Origin: Inquilinus sp.
GTDB lineage: Bacteria > Pseudomonadota > Alphaproteobacteria > DSM-16000 > Inquilinaceae
Length of the DNA stretch: 13,532 nucleotides
NCBI GenBank assembly: GCA_013003675.1
Contig: JABDIP010000394.1
Span: 1 to 13,532 of the forward strand
Direction of reading: 5' to 3'
This document shows, piece after piece, positions 5,307-12,183 of the stretch. Each line of letters begins with the position of its first letter. The first letter of the stretch is position 1. The position numbers and the translations under genes are program-made. The notes under the pieces are model-generated. The model saw only the letters and a list, made by a program, of their open reading frames with translations, ran no database searches and was not told the DNA's origin.

Positions 5307-6824
5307 ATGAGCGACAACAGCGGAAACACTACGCTGTCAGACATCGCCCGGTATCGGTCCCGGGCTGTCTGGGGTGGCAGCCCAAGGGCCGGAGCCACCG
5401 CATCGCCGACGCTTGCGGGGGACGTCGACATGTCCATGGGTACGCCGATCGATCAGCAATGGGCGCGCGTGCGCGGCCGCCTTCGTGAGGAAGTTGGCGA
5501 GGCCACCTACAAGAGTTGGCTGAAGCCGTTGACCCTGGCGGGAATCGAGGATGGCGAGGTGCGCATCGCGGTTCCGACGCGGTTCATGCGCGACTGGGTG
5601 GTGACGCATTTCGTCGACCGGCTGCGCGCCTTGTGGGCGATCGAGAACGCCGGGATCGAAGGTGTCGACATCGTCGTCGCCAAGACGCGGCCGATTGCCG
5701 TCGAGCCGCCCTGCATGCCGGCCGACCGGCGCAAGCATGAGTCCGATAGCGAGAAGACACCGGCGCCGGCGGTGATCTCGGCGCTGTCGGATGCCGAGAT
5801 CGGCGCCCAGCTCGACCCGCGCTTCACCTTCGACAGCTTCGTGGTCGGCAAGCCCAACGAGCTTGCCCATGCCGCCGCCCGCCGGGTCGCCGAGGCGTCC
5901 CGGGTCACCTTCAACCCGTTGTTCCTGTATGGCGGCGTCGGCCTCGGCAAGACCCATCTGATGCATGCCATCGCCGCCCATATCCGGCGTCAGCAGCCGG
6001 ATCGGCGGGTGCTCTACCTGTCGGCCGAGAAGTTCATGTACCAATTCATCCGGGCGCTTCGGTACAAGCACACCGTCGGCTTCAAGGAGATGTTCCGCTC
6101 GGTCGACGTGCTGATGATCGACGACGTGCAATTCATCAGCGGCAAGGAATCGACCCAGGAGGAATTCTTCCACACTTTCAACGCCCTGGTCGACCAGAAC
6201 CGCCAGGTGGTGATCTCCGCCGACAAGTCGCCCTCCGACCTCGAAGGCATGGAGGAGCGGCTGCGCTCCCGCCTCGGCTGGGGGCTGGTCGCCGACATCC
6301 ACCCGACCACCTATGAACTTCGGCTCGGCATCCTGCAGGCCAAATCGGAGCGGCAGCAAACGGTCGCCATCCCCGACAAGGTGCTGGAATACCTCGCCCA
6401 CAAGATCACCTCCAACGTGCGCGAGTTGGAGGGGGCGCTGAACCGCCTGGTCGCCCATGCCGAGCTGGTCGGCCGGCCGGTCACCCTGGAATCGACCCAG
6501 GAGCTGCTGCATGATCTGCTGCGCGCCAATGACCGCCGGGTCACCATCGACGAGATCCAGAAGAAGGTCGCCGAGCACTTCAACATCAAGCTGGCCGACA
6601 TGCATTCCGCCCGCCGGTCGCGCTCGGTGGCCCGGCCGCGGCAGGTGGCGATGTATCTCGCCAAGCAGCTCACCGCCCGCTCGCTGCCGGAGATCGGCCG
6701 CAAATTTGGCGGCCGCGACCACACAACGGTGATGCACGCGGTGCGCAAGATCGACGAGCTCTGCGCCGGCGACCGCGCCTTCGCCGAGGATGTGGAACTG
6801 CTGCGGCGGATGCTAGAGAATTAG
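5307..6824 (+). CDS. dnaA: Chromosomal replication initiator protein DnaA
   Basis: AAA+ initiator that binds DnaA boxes at oriC and melts the origin. From ATG 5307 (AAGGGG 4 nt upstream) it has 505 residues: an unusual ~41-residue leader segment, domain I (QQWARVRGRLREEVGEATYKSWLKPL, from about 50), a variable linker, then the AAA+ core. The core has Walker A GGVGLGKT (209-216) and Walker B VLMIDDVQF (around 268-276). The domain IV DNA-binding signature IGRKFGGRDHTTVMHAV starts at 463. A second good start is ATG 5430, with GGGGGA 7 nt upstream, giving 464 residues that begin close to domain I as in most homologues. I cannot decide between them; composition downstream of 5307 is coding-like. 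It is preceded by rpsT and followed by arsR rather than dnaN. Confidence 0.97.
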   Translation: MSDNSGNTTLSDIARYRSRAVWGGSPRAGATASPTLAGDVDMSMGTPIDQQWARVRGRLREEVGEATYKSWLKPLTLAGIEDGEVRIAVPTRFMRDWVVTHFVDRLRALWAIENAGIEGVDIVVAKTRPIAVEPPCMPADRRKHESDSEKTPAPAVISALSDAEIGAQLDPRFTFDSFVVGKPNELAHAAARRVAEASRVTFNPLFLYGGVGLGKTHLMHAIAAHIRRQQPDRRVLYLSAEKFMYQFIRALRYKHTVGFKEMFRSVDVLMIDDVQFISGKESTQEEFFHTFNALVDQNRQVVISADKSPSDLEGMEERLRSRLGWGLVADIHPTTYELRLGILQAKSERQQTVAIPDKVLEYLAHKITSNVRELEGALNRLVAHAELVGRPVTLESTQELLHDLLRANDRRVTIDEIQKKVAEHFNIKLADMHSARRSRSVARPRQVAMYLAKQLTARSLPEIGRKFGGRDHTTVMHAVRKIDELCAGDRAFAEDVELLRRMLEN

Positions 6825-6977
6825 CGGGGCGCCCCGTCCCATCCGGCTCGAGGCCGCCGTCGGCATCTCCGTCGACGCCCGAATCTTGCGTTCGCGCCGA
6901 GCCTCGGAAATCCTGGAGATCGCCTGCCAAGGCTGAAGGATTTTTCGACGTCAGCATGAAATCCGGCGTCGATCTGT

Positions 6978-6999
6978 TATTTCGATAATCCTAGAAATA
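6978..6999. promoter_or_regulatory. Candidate ArsR operator upstream of arsR
   Basis: A perfect 6+6 bp dyad, TATTTC (6978-6983) and GAAATA (6994-6999), with a 10-nt centre, ends 4 bp before the arsR -35 box. Within it, 6980-6995 matches the pattern TTTCGATNNTNCTAGA, which recurs at 7373-7388 in front of arsP (13 of 16 identical bases). Size and symmetry suit a dimeric winged-helix repressor. Assignment to this ArsR is inference. Confidence 0.5.
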
Positions 7000-7003
7000 C
7001 CGA

Positions 7004-7032
7004 TTGACGTCGGGATCGCGGTGCCTTACTGT
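7004..7032 (+). promoter_or_regulatory. Predicted sigma-70 promoter of arsR (leaderless transcript)
   Basis: TTGACG (7004-7009), exact 17-nt spacer, TACTGT (7027-7032). The expected transcription start is about 7039, which is the A of the arsR ATG, and there is no ribosome-binding site before that ATG. Both facts point to a leaderless mRNA. Confidence 0.6.
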
Positions 7033-7038
7033 CCGGGC

Positions 7039-7347
7039 ATGGACCTTGAGCGCACCGCCGAACGTCTCGAAGCACTGGGCAGCCCCACCCGGCTCGCAAT
7101 CTATCGCCTGCTGGTGCGGGCCGGAGAGGCCGGCCTTGCGGTCGGCGCGATCCAGAGCCAAACGGAAGTCCCGCGCTCGACGCTGTCGCACCATTTGCAC
7201 CGCCTCACCCGGGTCGGACTGGTCAGCCAGGAGCGCCGGGGGACGACCCTGATCTGCCGGGCCAACTATGCGGTGATGAACGAGACCTTGTCGTTCCTGG
7301 TCTCGGAGTGCTGTGCCGACGCTCAGTCGGATGTGGATGCCGCATGA
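7039..7347 (+). CDS. arsR: ArsR/SmtB-family repressor, likely methylarsenite-responsive
   Basis: A 102-residue winged-helix repressor. LEALGSPTRLAIYRLL (11-25) is the usual ArsR-family N-terminal helix. The recognition region PRSTLSHHLHRLTRVGLV lies at 45-62, and the wing QERRGTT follows. The ELCVCDL metal box of E. coli-type ArsR is missing. Instead cysteines are at 73, 91 and 92, the same spacing as Cys83/Cys101/Cys102 of Shewanella SpArsR, whose Cys83 and Cys101 bind methylarsenite selectively. The next gene is an ArsP-type permease, as for SpArsR. I infer repression of arsR and arsP relieved by MAs(III). The ATG at 7039 is preferred over the upstream GTG 7021 because the promoter -10 lies at 7027. 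Another soft thiophile or metal ligand remains possible. Confidence 0.88.
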   Translation: MDLERTAERLEALGSPTRLAIYRLLVRAGEAGLAVGAIQSQTEVPRSTLSHHLHRLTRVGLVSQERRGTTLICRANYAVMNETLSFLVSECCADAQSDVDAA

Positions 7348-7373
7348 CGGGACCCCTTTTTTTGAGATACTGT
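7344..7373 (+). promoter_or_regulatory. Possible second promoter in front of arsP
   Basis: ATGACG (7344-7349) and TACTGT (7368-7373) are 18 nt apart; the -10 hexamer is identical to that of the arsR promoter. A T-run (7357-7363) lies in the spacer. The dyad at 7374-7397 would cover the transcription start. Weak on its own; supported by the matching motif. Confidence 0.3.
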
Positions 7374-7397
7374 TTCGATCCTTCTAGATGGATCGAA
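7373..7397. promoter_or_regulatory. Candidate ArsR operator upstream of arsP
   Basis: TTCGATCC (7374-7381) and GGATCGAA (7390-7397) form a perfect 8-bp inverted repeat around TTCTAGAT, ending 17 bp before the arsP ATG. 7373-7388 shares the TTTCGATNNTNCTAGA pattern with the arsR upstream dyad. It could act as an operator on DNA, or as a hairpin near the arsP ribosome-binding site in a read-through transcript. Confidence 0.5.
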
Positions 7398-7414
7398 CAA
7401 GAAGGAGCGCGACG

Positions 7415-8437
7415 ATGAGCGCGATTGCGATGTCTGCGTATCGGGCGGTCCGCGGCCTGGATCGTGTCGTGGTGGCCATGGCCGTCATCGTCCTGCTGAT
7501 CGCGTCCTTGTCGGCCGACCAGGCGGTCGAGAGCATCGTCTTCACGGTGAATGCGCTGCTGGATATCGCGATCTTCCTTCTGCTCTCCATAGGAGTCGCT
7601 GCCTACGCCAAGGCGTCGGGCGCAGACCGCCTGATCGCCAAGGCGTTCAGCGGCCGAACCGGGACCATGATCGTGGCGGCGTCACTGATGGGCGCGCTGT
7701 CGCCGTTCTGCTCCTGCGGCGTGATCCCTCTGATCGCGGCCCTGCTGGCCATGGGCGTCCCCTTGCCGGCGGTCATGGCCTTCTGGCTGGCGTCGCCGAT
7801 CATGGATCCGACCATGTTCGTGTTGACCGCCGGCACGCTCGGCGTCTCCTTCGCCCTTTACAAGACCCTCGCGGCGATCGCCATCGGCCTGATCGGCGGC
7901 TTTGGCATGGCGGCTTTGATGGGGAGCGGCTGGTTCAGCACGCCGCTCCGGCCGAATATCGGCGATGGCGGCTGCGCCGGATCCGCCGTCCGCGGCACCG
8001 CCGCGCCGGTCTGGCGCTTCTGGACCGAGGCACCGCGACGCGAGACGTTCCGGCGCACCGGCCTTCAAACCACGCTGTTCCTCGGCAAATGGCTGGCGCT
8101 CGCCTTCCTGCTGGAGAGCCTCATGCTGGCGTATCTCCCGGCGGAGCTGGTCGCGTCGACCCTGGGCGGAGGATGGCCGTCGGTGCTGGCCGCGACCTTC
8201 GTCGGCGTGCCCGCCTATCTCAATGGCTACGCCGCCCTGCCGCTGGTCGGCGGGCTGATCGAACAAGGCATGGCGCCCGCGGCCGGCATGGCCTTCCTGT
8301 TGGCCGGCGGGGTCACCTCGATCCCCGCCGCCATCGCCGTCTATGCCCTCGCCAGGCCACCGGTCTTCCTTGCGTATCTCACATTCGCGCTCCTCGGCTC
8401 GCTGTTCCTGGGCGCTCTGTTCGGAGTGGTGGCATAA
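7415..8437 (+). CDS. arsP: ArsP/DUF318-family permease, probable methylarsenite efflux
   Basis: A 340-residue integral membrane protein with about eight or more hydrophobic segments (for example 18-32, 48-64, 84-97, 103-125, 133-147, 151-170, 222-240, 286-300, 315-338). The family hallmark PFCSCGVIPL (97-106, Cys99 and Cys101) lies in a membrane helix. The repeat-like second half carries GVPAYLNGYAALPL and GGVTSIPA. ArsP of Campylobacter and relatives exports trivalent organoarsenicals through such cysteines; related DUF318 permeases have other or unknown substrates. The start is ATG 7415, because AAGGAG lies 7 nt upstream; an in-frame ATG at 7388 falls inside the inverted repeat and lacks a site. 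It is 67 bp downstream of arsR, so co-transcription, own promoter, or both are possible. Confidence 0.85.
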   Translation: MSAIAMSAYRAVRGLDRVVVAMAVIVLLIASLSADQAVESIVFTVNALLDIAIFLLLSIGVAAYAKASGADRLIAKAFSGRTGTMIVAASLMGALSPFCSCGVIPLIAALLAMGVPLPAVMAFWLASPIMDPTMFVLTAGTLGVSFALYKTLAAIAIGLIGGFGMAALMGSGWFSTPLRPNIGDGGCAGSAVRGTAAPVWRFWTEAPRRETFRRTGLQTTLFLGKWLALAFLLESLMLAYLPAELVASTLGGGWPSVLAATFVGVPAYLNGYAALPLVGGLIEQGMAPAAGMAFLLAGGVTSIPAAIAVYALARPPVFLAYLTFALLGSLFLGALFGVVA

Positions 8438-8585
8438 GCCGGCAGCCCTGCGAGCGAGCCAGCCGGACGGTCGGTCCGCCAGCGGGCACCACCGGCGATC
8501 CGACCATCCTGGGCGAAGTTGTCATATCAAGTGGACAGTACATAACTCCCGACACCGCCCCACTGCCGATGGGTCCAACCCCGAC

Positions 8586-9635
8586 TCAGCTCGGCTCGGA
8601 CACCTTCACGAGCTGCTTGCCGAAATTGCCTCCCTTGAGCATCGCCATAAACGCTTCCGGCGCGGTCTCCAGCCCCTCGGCCACATCCTCGCGATAGGTG
8701 ATCCGGCCGTCGCGCAGATGGCCGCCCACCTCCTTTGCGAAGGCCGGGTAGCGGTGGAAGTGGTCGAACACGATGAAGCCGTTCACCGACAGGCGGTTGA
8801 CCAGGATCGTGCGCCACAGTTTCGGCAGGCGGTCGCCACCCTCCTGCGCGCCCGCGCCCGGGCCGCCGCTGTTGTACCAGGCGATCATACCGCAGACCGG
8901 GATGCGGCCGCCGACGTTCATCAGCGGGATGACCGCCTCCAGCGTCTTGCCGCCGACATTCTCGAAATAGATATCCACGCCGTCCGGGCAGGCCGCCGCC
9001 AGGGCCTCCCTGAGGGCGCCGGCATCGGCGGCGGCGCGGTGGTCGATACAGGTGTCGAGCCCCAGCGTGTCCACCGCATGGGCGCATTTCTCCGCCCCGC
9101 CGGCCACCCCGACGACCCGCAGGCCATGGATCTTGCCGAGCTGGCCGACCACCGAGCCGACCGCGCCGGTCGCCGCCGAGACCACCAGGGTCTCGCCCCG
9201 CTTCGGCCGTCCGTATTCGTTGAGCCCGGTCCAGGCGGTCAGCCCTGGCATGCCCAGCACCCCCAGTGCGGTTGAGACCGGCGCGGCGTCCGGGTCGAGC
9301 TTCTGCAGCCCCTCGGCCTCGGCGATCCAATGGCTGGCCCAGCCCATCATGCCGGTGACGATGTCGCCGGGTGCGAAACCGGGGGCGTTGGACACCTCCA
9401 CCTGGGCCACGCAGCCGCCGCCCATGGGGGCGCCGATTGCCACCTCCGGGGCATAGGATTTCGCGTCGTCCATGCGGCCGCGCATATAGGGATCGAGCGA
9501 CAGGTAGAGAATACGGACCAGAACCTGGCCCGCACCCGGCTTCGGCATCGGCACCGTTTCCAGCCTGAAATTCTCCGCGGTCGGCGCACCCTCGGGCCGC
9601 TTCGCCAGCACGATCCGCCGCATCTCGCTCTGCAT
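8586..9635 (-). CDS. CurA/LTB4DH-type NADP-dependent oxidoreductase
   Basis: A 349-residue zinc-free medium-chain dehydrogenase/reductase of the group containing bacterial curcumin reductase CurA and leukotriene B4 12-hydroxydehydrogenase. These use NADPH to saturate the C=C bond of alpha,beta-unsaturated carbonyls. Family marks are YLSLDPYMRGRM (44-55), GMPGLTAWTGL (128-138), the dinucleotide loop SAATGAVGSVVGQ (153-165) and FENVGG followed by GGRIPVCGMIAWYN. The ATG at 9635 is chosen because AAAAGGA lies upstream at suitable spacing and it gives the usual short N-terminus before RRIVLAKRPEG; the frame stays open to 9743 without homology. It is divergent from the AAA+ gene and convergent with arsP. 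It is not AcuI-like, so I do not link it to DMSP acrylate metabolism. Natural substrate unknown. Confidence 0.9.
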   Translation of the reverse strand: MQSEMRRIVLAKRPEGAPTAENFRLETVPMPKPGAGQVLVRILYLSLDPYMRGRMDDAKSYAPEVAIGAPMGGGCVAQVEVSNAPGFAPGDIVTGMMGWASHWIAEAEGLQKLDPDAAPVSTALGVLGMPGLTAWTGLNEYGRPKRGETLVVSAATGAVGSVVGQLGKIHGLRVVGVAGGAEKCAHAVDTLGLDTCIDHRAAADAGALREALAAACPDGVDIYFENVGGKTLEAVIPLMNVGGRIPVCGMIAWYNSGGPGAGAQEGGDRLPKLWRTILVNRLSVNGFIVFDHFHRYPAFAKEVGGHLRDGRITYREDVAEGLETAPEAFMAMLKGGNFGKQLVKVSEPS

Positions 9636-10010
9636 GGGGTGTGATCCTTTTCGGCCCTTGGATTGGCGACCACGATATACCGGCGCGCAACGGCAGGCGA
9701 TCGCCGGTTCCGCAACGCTGGGTCGCACGACTTGACTCGACACCGGCCTTTCGGTACATCCACGCTCCTTCGCGGCTCCGCCCCGAAGGGCTTCTAACCG
9801 GAGGCAAGCAATTGCTTGGACGCGACTCAGTCATACCGGGCCTGACGCCCGTTCGAGTCCTGGCCCTGCCCACGCGCTAGCCGCGCGTTCGCCGGGTCGG
9901 ACCCGGCGCCGTCATCCCCATACCCTTAGAATGAACCCGGTCTCCGGGCGGTTCCCCGCGTCGCGCCTATGGCGACCGCGCCGGCGCCGGAGACGACGAT
10001 TGGATGACCG
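9636..10010. other. Divergent intergenic region with several inverted repeats
   Basis: 375 bp with no supported gene. It contains TTGACT (9732-9737) 17 nt before TACATC, a weak plus-strand promoter candidate. An imperfect hairpin is at 9767-9789 (CCTTCG/CGAAGG outer stem with CGG/CCG inside). A perfect 14-bp palindrome, CAAGCAATTGCTTG, is at 9805-9818. A hairpin CGCCGGGT/ACCCGGCG with a 3-nt loop is at 9890-9908. A T-loop-like TTCGAGTCC near 9852-9860 does not fold into a tRNA. It separates the reductase and the AAA+ gene, so both promoters should lie here. Confidence 0.5.
9805..9818. repeat. Perfect 14-bp palindrome, possible operator
   Basis: CAAGCAATTGCTTG is a fully symmetric AT-centred palindrome in the shared upstream region of the reductase and the AAA+ ATPase. 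It is 170 bp from the reductase start and 193 bp from the ATPase start. No regulator gene is adjacent, so the binding factor is unknown. Confidence 0.45.
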
Positions 10011-12176
10011 ATGGGCACTCCATCCCTGTTGCGGCGCGTTCTGCGCCTTGTTTCCCGCGACGCCGTGCCGGGCTCTCCGCTCGCCGACGCCCTGTTCTGG
10101 TGGTGCCTTGGCAACGCCAGGGCCATTGGCCTGTCCGATCTGATCGCGACGGAGGACGATGCGCCCTGCCCGGTCGACGCCCAGGCCGATGCGCCGATCG
10201 GGCGTCGGAGAAAGGGCTGGATGCGCCGGTTTGCCCAAAAAGCGGCCGAAAAGGCGAGCGAGCGCGCCCTCGACGATCGAACCGTGGGGCGCGAGCGATG
10301 GGATCGCCTGGTCGCCGCGCTTGAGCGGCCGGAATGCGAGGCGGGCGCCCAGCCGGCGCCACTTGCGGATTTGTGCCGCCGGTTGGCCGCCCTGCTCGGC
10401 CTTGCCGAGGGCGACACGACGTTGTTGCGGATCGTCGTGCAATTCAACCGAACGCTGTTGCTTTCCTCGTTGACCCATCGGTTGCGGCAGGAAGGCCAGG
10501 ACCCGATGGTGCTGATGGCCACTCTGTCGGGGTTGCCCAACGTCGAAGCGGTGGCTCAATGCCAGCCGGTAAGGCTTGGCCTTCTCGAGCCGTCGGCGGC
10601 CAATGCCGGCCAGGTCGACCTGTTCCCGACCCAGGCGCTTGGCCGCGTTCTCGACCGCATGCCGGCCGATGACGAGGCGCTGATCGCCTGCCTGGTCGGC
10701 GCCCCCGCTCCCGCATCCCTGGGGTTGGACGATTTCGCCGAGCGCGGCGGGGCCATCGACCTGTTGCGCCGAACCTTGGCCGGCGCCCTGTCGACCGGGG
10801 CGGAAGGCGTGAACGTGCTGCTGTACGGCCCGCCCGGCACCGGCAAGACCGAGCTTGCCAAGGCGTTGGCCGAAGCCGCCGGCGGCCGGCTCTATGGCGT
10901 CGGCGAAGTCGCCGATGACGGCGAGGAACCGACCCGCTGGGACCGGGTGACGGCGCTGAAGCTGGCCCAGCGGGTGCTGGCCAACCGCCGCGACGCGGTG
11001 CTGTTGTTCGACGAGATGGAGGATCTGGTCGGCGAGCCGCCGCCGGTTTTTGGCGGCGGACCGTCCCAGCGCGACGGCTCGAAGGTGTTCGTCAACCGGA
11101 TGTTCGAGACCAACCCGGTACCGACTTTGTGGACCTCGAACGAGATCAGGGCGGTCGACCCGGCCTTCCTGCGCCGCATGAGCTATGTGTTGCGCCTGGA
11201 CGTGCCCTCTCCGGCGGCGCGCCGGCGCATCCTCGGGCGGATCGCGGCAGATGAGAAGCTGAACCTGTCGGAGGCGACGATCGGCCGGTTGGCGGAGTCG
11301 ACTCCGGAAGCCACCACCGTTGCCCGCAACGCGGTGCGCACCGCCCGGCTGGCCCGCGGCGGCGAGGCCGATGCCGAGCAGACCGTCGCGGCGCTGGTCG
11401 CCGGGGTGCGGCACGGCCGCCCGTCGCCGCCGGCGCGCTCCGGCCACCGGGCGTTGAATCTCGACCTCTACGAGACCGACATTGCCATCGAGGATTTGGC
11501 CGCCAAGGTGACTGCCCCCGGGGCGCCGCCCGATTTCTCGCTGTTGATGACCGGCCCGCCGGGCACCGGCAAGACCGCGCTCGCCCACGATCTGGCGCAT
11601 CGTTTGGACCGGCCGTTGGCCATCAAGCGGGCGTCGGACCTGATGTCGCCCTGGGTCGGCGAGACCGAGCAGCGGATCGCCCGCGCCTTCGCCGAGGCGG
11701 CGGATCGTGGAACGGTGCTGCTGTTCGACGAGGTGGACTCGTTGCTGTTCGATCGCGCGCTGTCGAGCCGCAGCTGGGAGATCAGCCAGGTCAACGAGTT
11801 GCTGACCTGGATGGACGGCCACCCGCTGCCCTTCATCGCCGCCACTAACCACGCGGTCAAGCTGGACCCGGCGGCCTTGCGCCGCTTCGTCTTTAAGATC
11901 GAGCTGCGGGCCTTGCCGCCGGCCAAGACGGCGCTTGCCTTCCGGAGCTTCTTCGGCCGGGAGGCGCCGCCCGGCCTGGCCGGCATCGCCGGGCTGACGC
12001 CGGGCGATTTCGCCGTGGTGGCCCGCCAGTTGCGGTTCGAGGCCGGGACGCCCGGACCGCGCGACATCGTCGACAGGCTGCACCGCGAGGCAGCGGCGAA
12101 GCCCGCCGCGCGCCGGCCGATCGGCTTCGGCTCGCCGTCGCCGCCCGGCGGTTCGACTGTCGTGAGCCGGCGGTGA
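10011..12176 (+). CDS. Tandem double-AAA+ ATPase, function unknown
   Basis: A 721-residue protein with two AAA+ modules after a ~250-residue N-terminal region I do not recognise (DALFWWCLGNARAIGLSDLI early; a basic helical stretch around 65-85). Module 1: Walker A GPPGTGKT (273-280), Walker B LLFDEMED (Asp334, Glu335), sensor-1 Asn377 (LWTSNEI) and an arginine-finger-like FLRRM (Arg388/389). Module 2: GPPGTGKT (515-522), LLFDEVDSL (Asp573, Glu574), Asn613 and ALRRF (Arg624/625). Module 2 also has a classic pore-loop WVG (548-550) followed by ETEQRIARAF, as in Cdc48/NSF-type unfoldases; module 1 lacks a clear equivalent. Both sites look competent for ATP hydrolysis. No signal or membrane segment is evident. 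ATG 10011 is the first start and has no strong ribosome-binding site. Convergent with dddP, 7 bp apart. A remodelling or unfoldase role is inference; no partner is visible. Confidence 0.85.
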   Translation: MGTPSLLRRVLRLVSRDAVPGSPLADALFWWCLGNARAIGLSDLIATEDDAPCPVDAQADAPIGRRRKGWMRRFAQKAAEKASERALDDRTVGRERWDRLVAALERPECEAGAQPAPLADLCRRLAALLGLAEGDTTLLRIVVQFNRTLLLSSLTHRLRQEGQDPMVLMATLSGLPNVEAVAQCQPVRLGLLEPSAANAGQVDLFPTQALGRVLDRMPADDEALIACLVGAPAPASLGLDDFAERGGAIDLLRRTLAGALSTGAEGVNVLLYGPPGTGKTELAKALAEAAGGRLYGVGEVADDGEEPTRWDRVTALKLAQRVLANRRDAVLLFDEMEDLVGEPPPVFGGGPSQRDGSKVFVNRMFETNPVPTLWTSNEIRAVDPAFLRRMSYVLRLDVPSPAARRRILGRIAADEKLNLSEATIGRLAESTPEATTVARNAVRTARLARGGEADAEQTVAALVAGVRHGRPSPPARSGHRALNLDLYETDIAIEDLAAKVTAPGAPPDFSLLMTGPPGTGKTALAHDLAHRLDRPLAIKRASDLMSPWVGETEQRIARAFAEAADRGTVLLFDEVDSLLFDRALSSRSWEISQVNELLTWMDGHPLPFIAATNHAVKLDPAALRRFVFKIELRALPPAKTALAFRSFFGREAPPGLAGIAGLTPGDFAVVARQLRFEAGTPGPRDIVDRLHREAAAKPAARRPIGFGSPSPPGGSTVVSRR

Positions 12177-12183
12177 GCGGGCG

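Larger units (their letters stand above)
6825..7038. other. dnaA-arsR intergenic region
   Basis: 214 bp without a supported gene. A GGGGCGCCCC palindrome directly follows the dnaA stop, but with no loop or T-run it is not a convincing terminator. The distal part is AT-richer and carries the arsR operator-like dyad and promoter listed separately. No DnaA boxes are seen. Confidence 0.5.

Noticed and set aside
6825..6834. GGGGCGCCCC after dnaA as a terminator
   Set aside because: It is a self-palindrome with no loop and no T-run on the plus strand.
6924..6948. GCCT/AGGC stem followed by TTTTT as a dnaA terminator
   Set aside because: The stem is only 4 bp and is separated from the T-run by several bases, so it is too weak to call.
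4925..7038. Replication origin next to dnaA
   Set aside because: I found no cluster of TTATCCACA-like boxes on either side; AT-richness of the leader alone is not sufficient.
8586..9635. Acrylyl-CoA reductase AcuI partner for dddP
   Set aside because: The LSLDPYMRGRM and GMPGLTAWTGL blocks place it in the CurA/LTB4DH group, not the AcuI group, and the AAA+ gene separates it from dddP.
9795..9875. tRNA-like segment with TTCGAGTCC near 9852
   Set aside because: The T-loop-like sequence has no matching 5-bp T stem, no D or anticodon arm and no acceptor pairing in the surrounding 90 nt.
9912..12083. 723-codon open frame on the minus strand opposite the AAA+ gene
   Set aside because: It is a high-GC antisense shadow. 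The plus-strand frame has two complete AAA+ modules, while the antisense translation is Arg/Gly/Gln-rich without domains.
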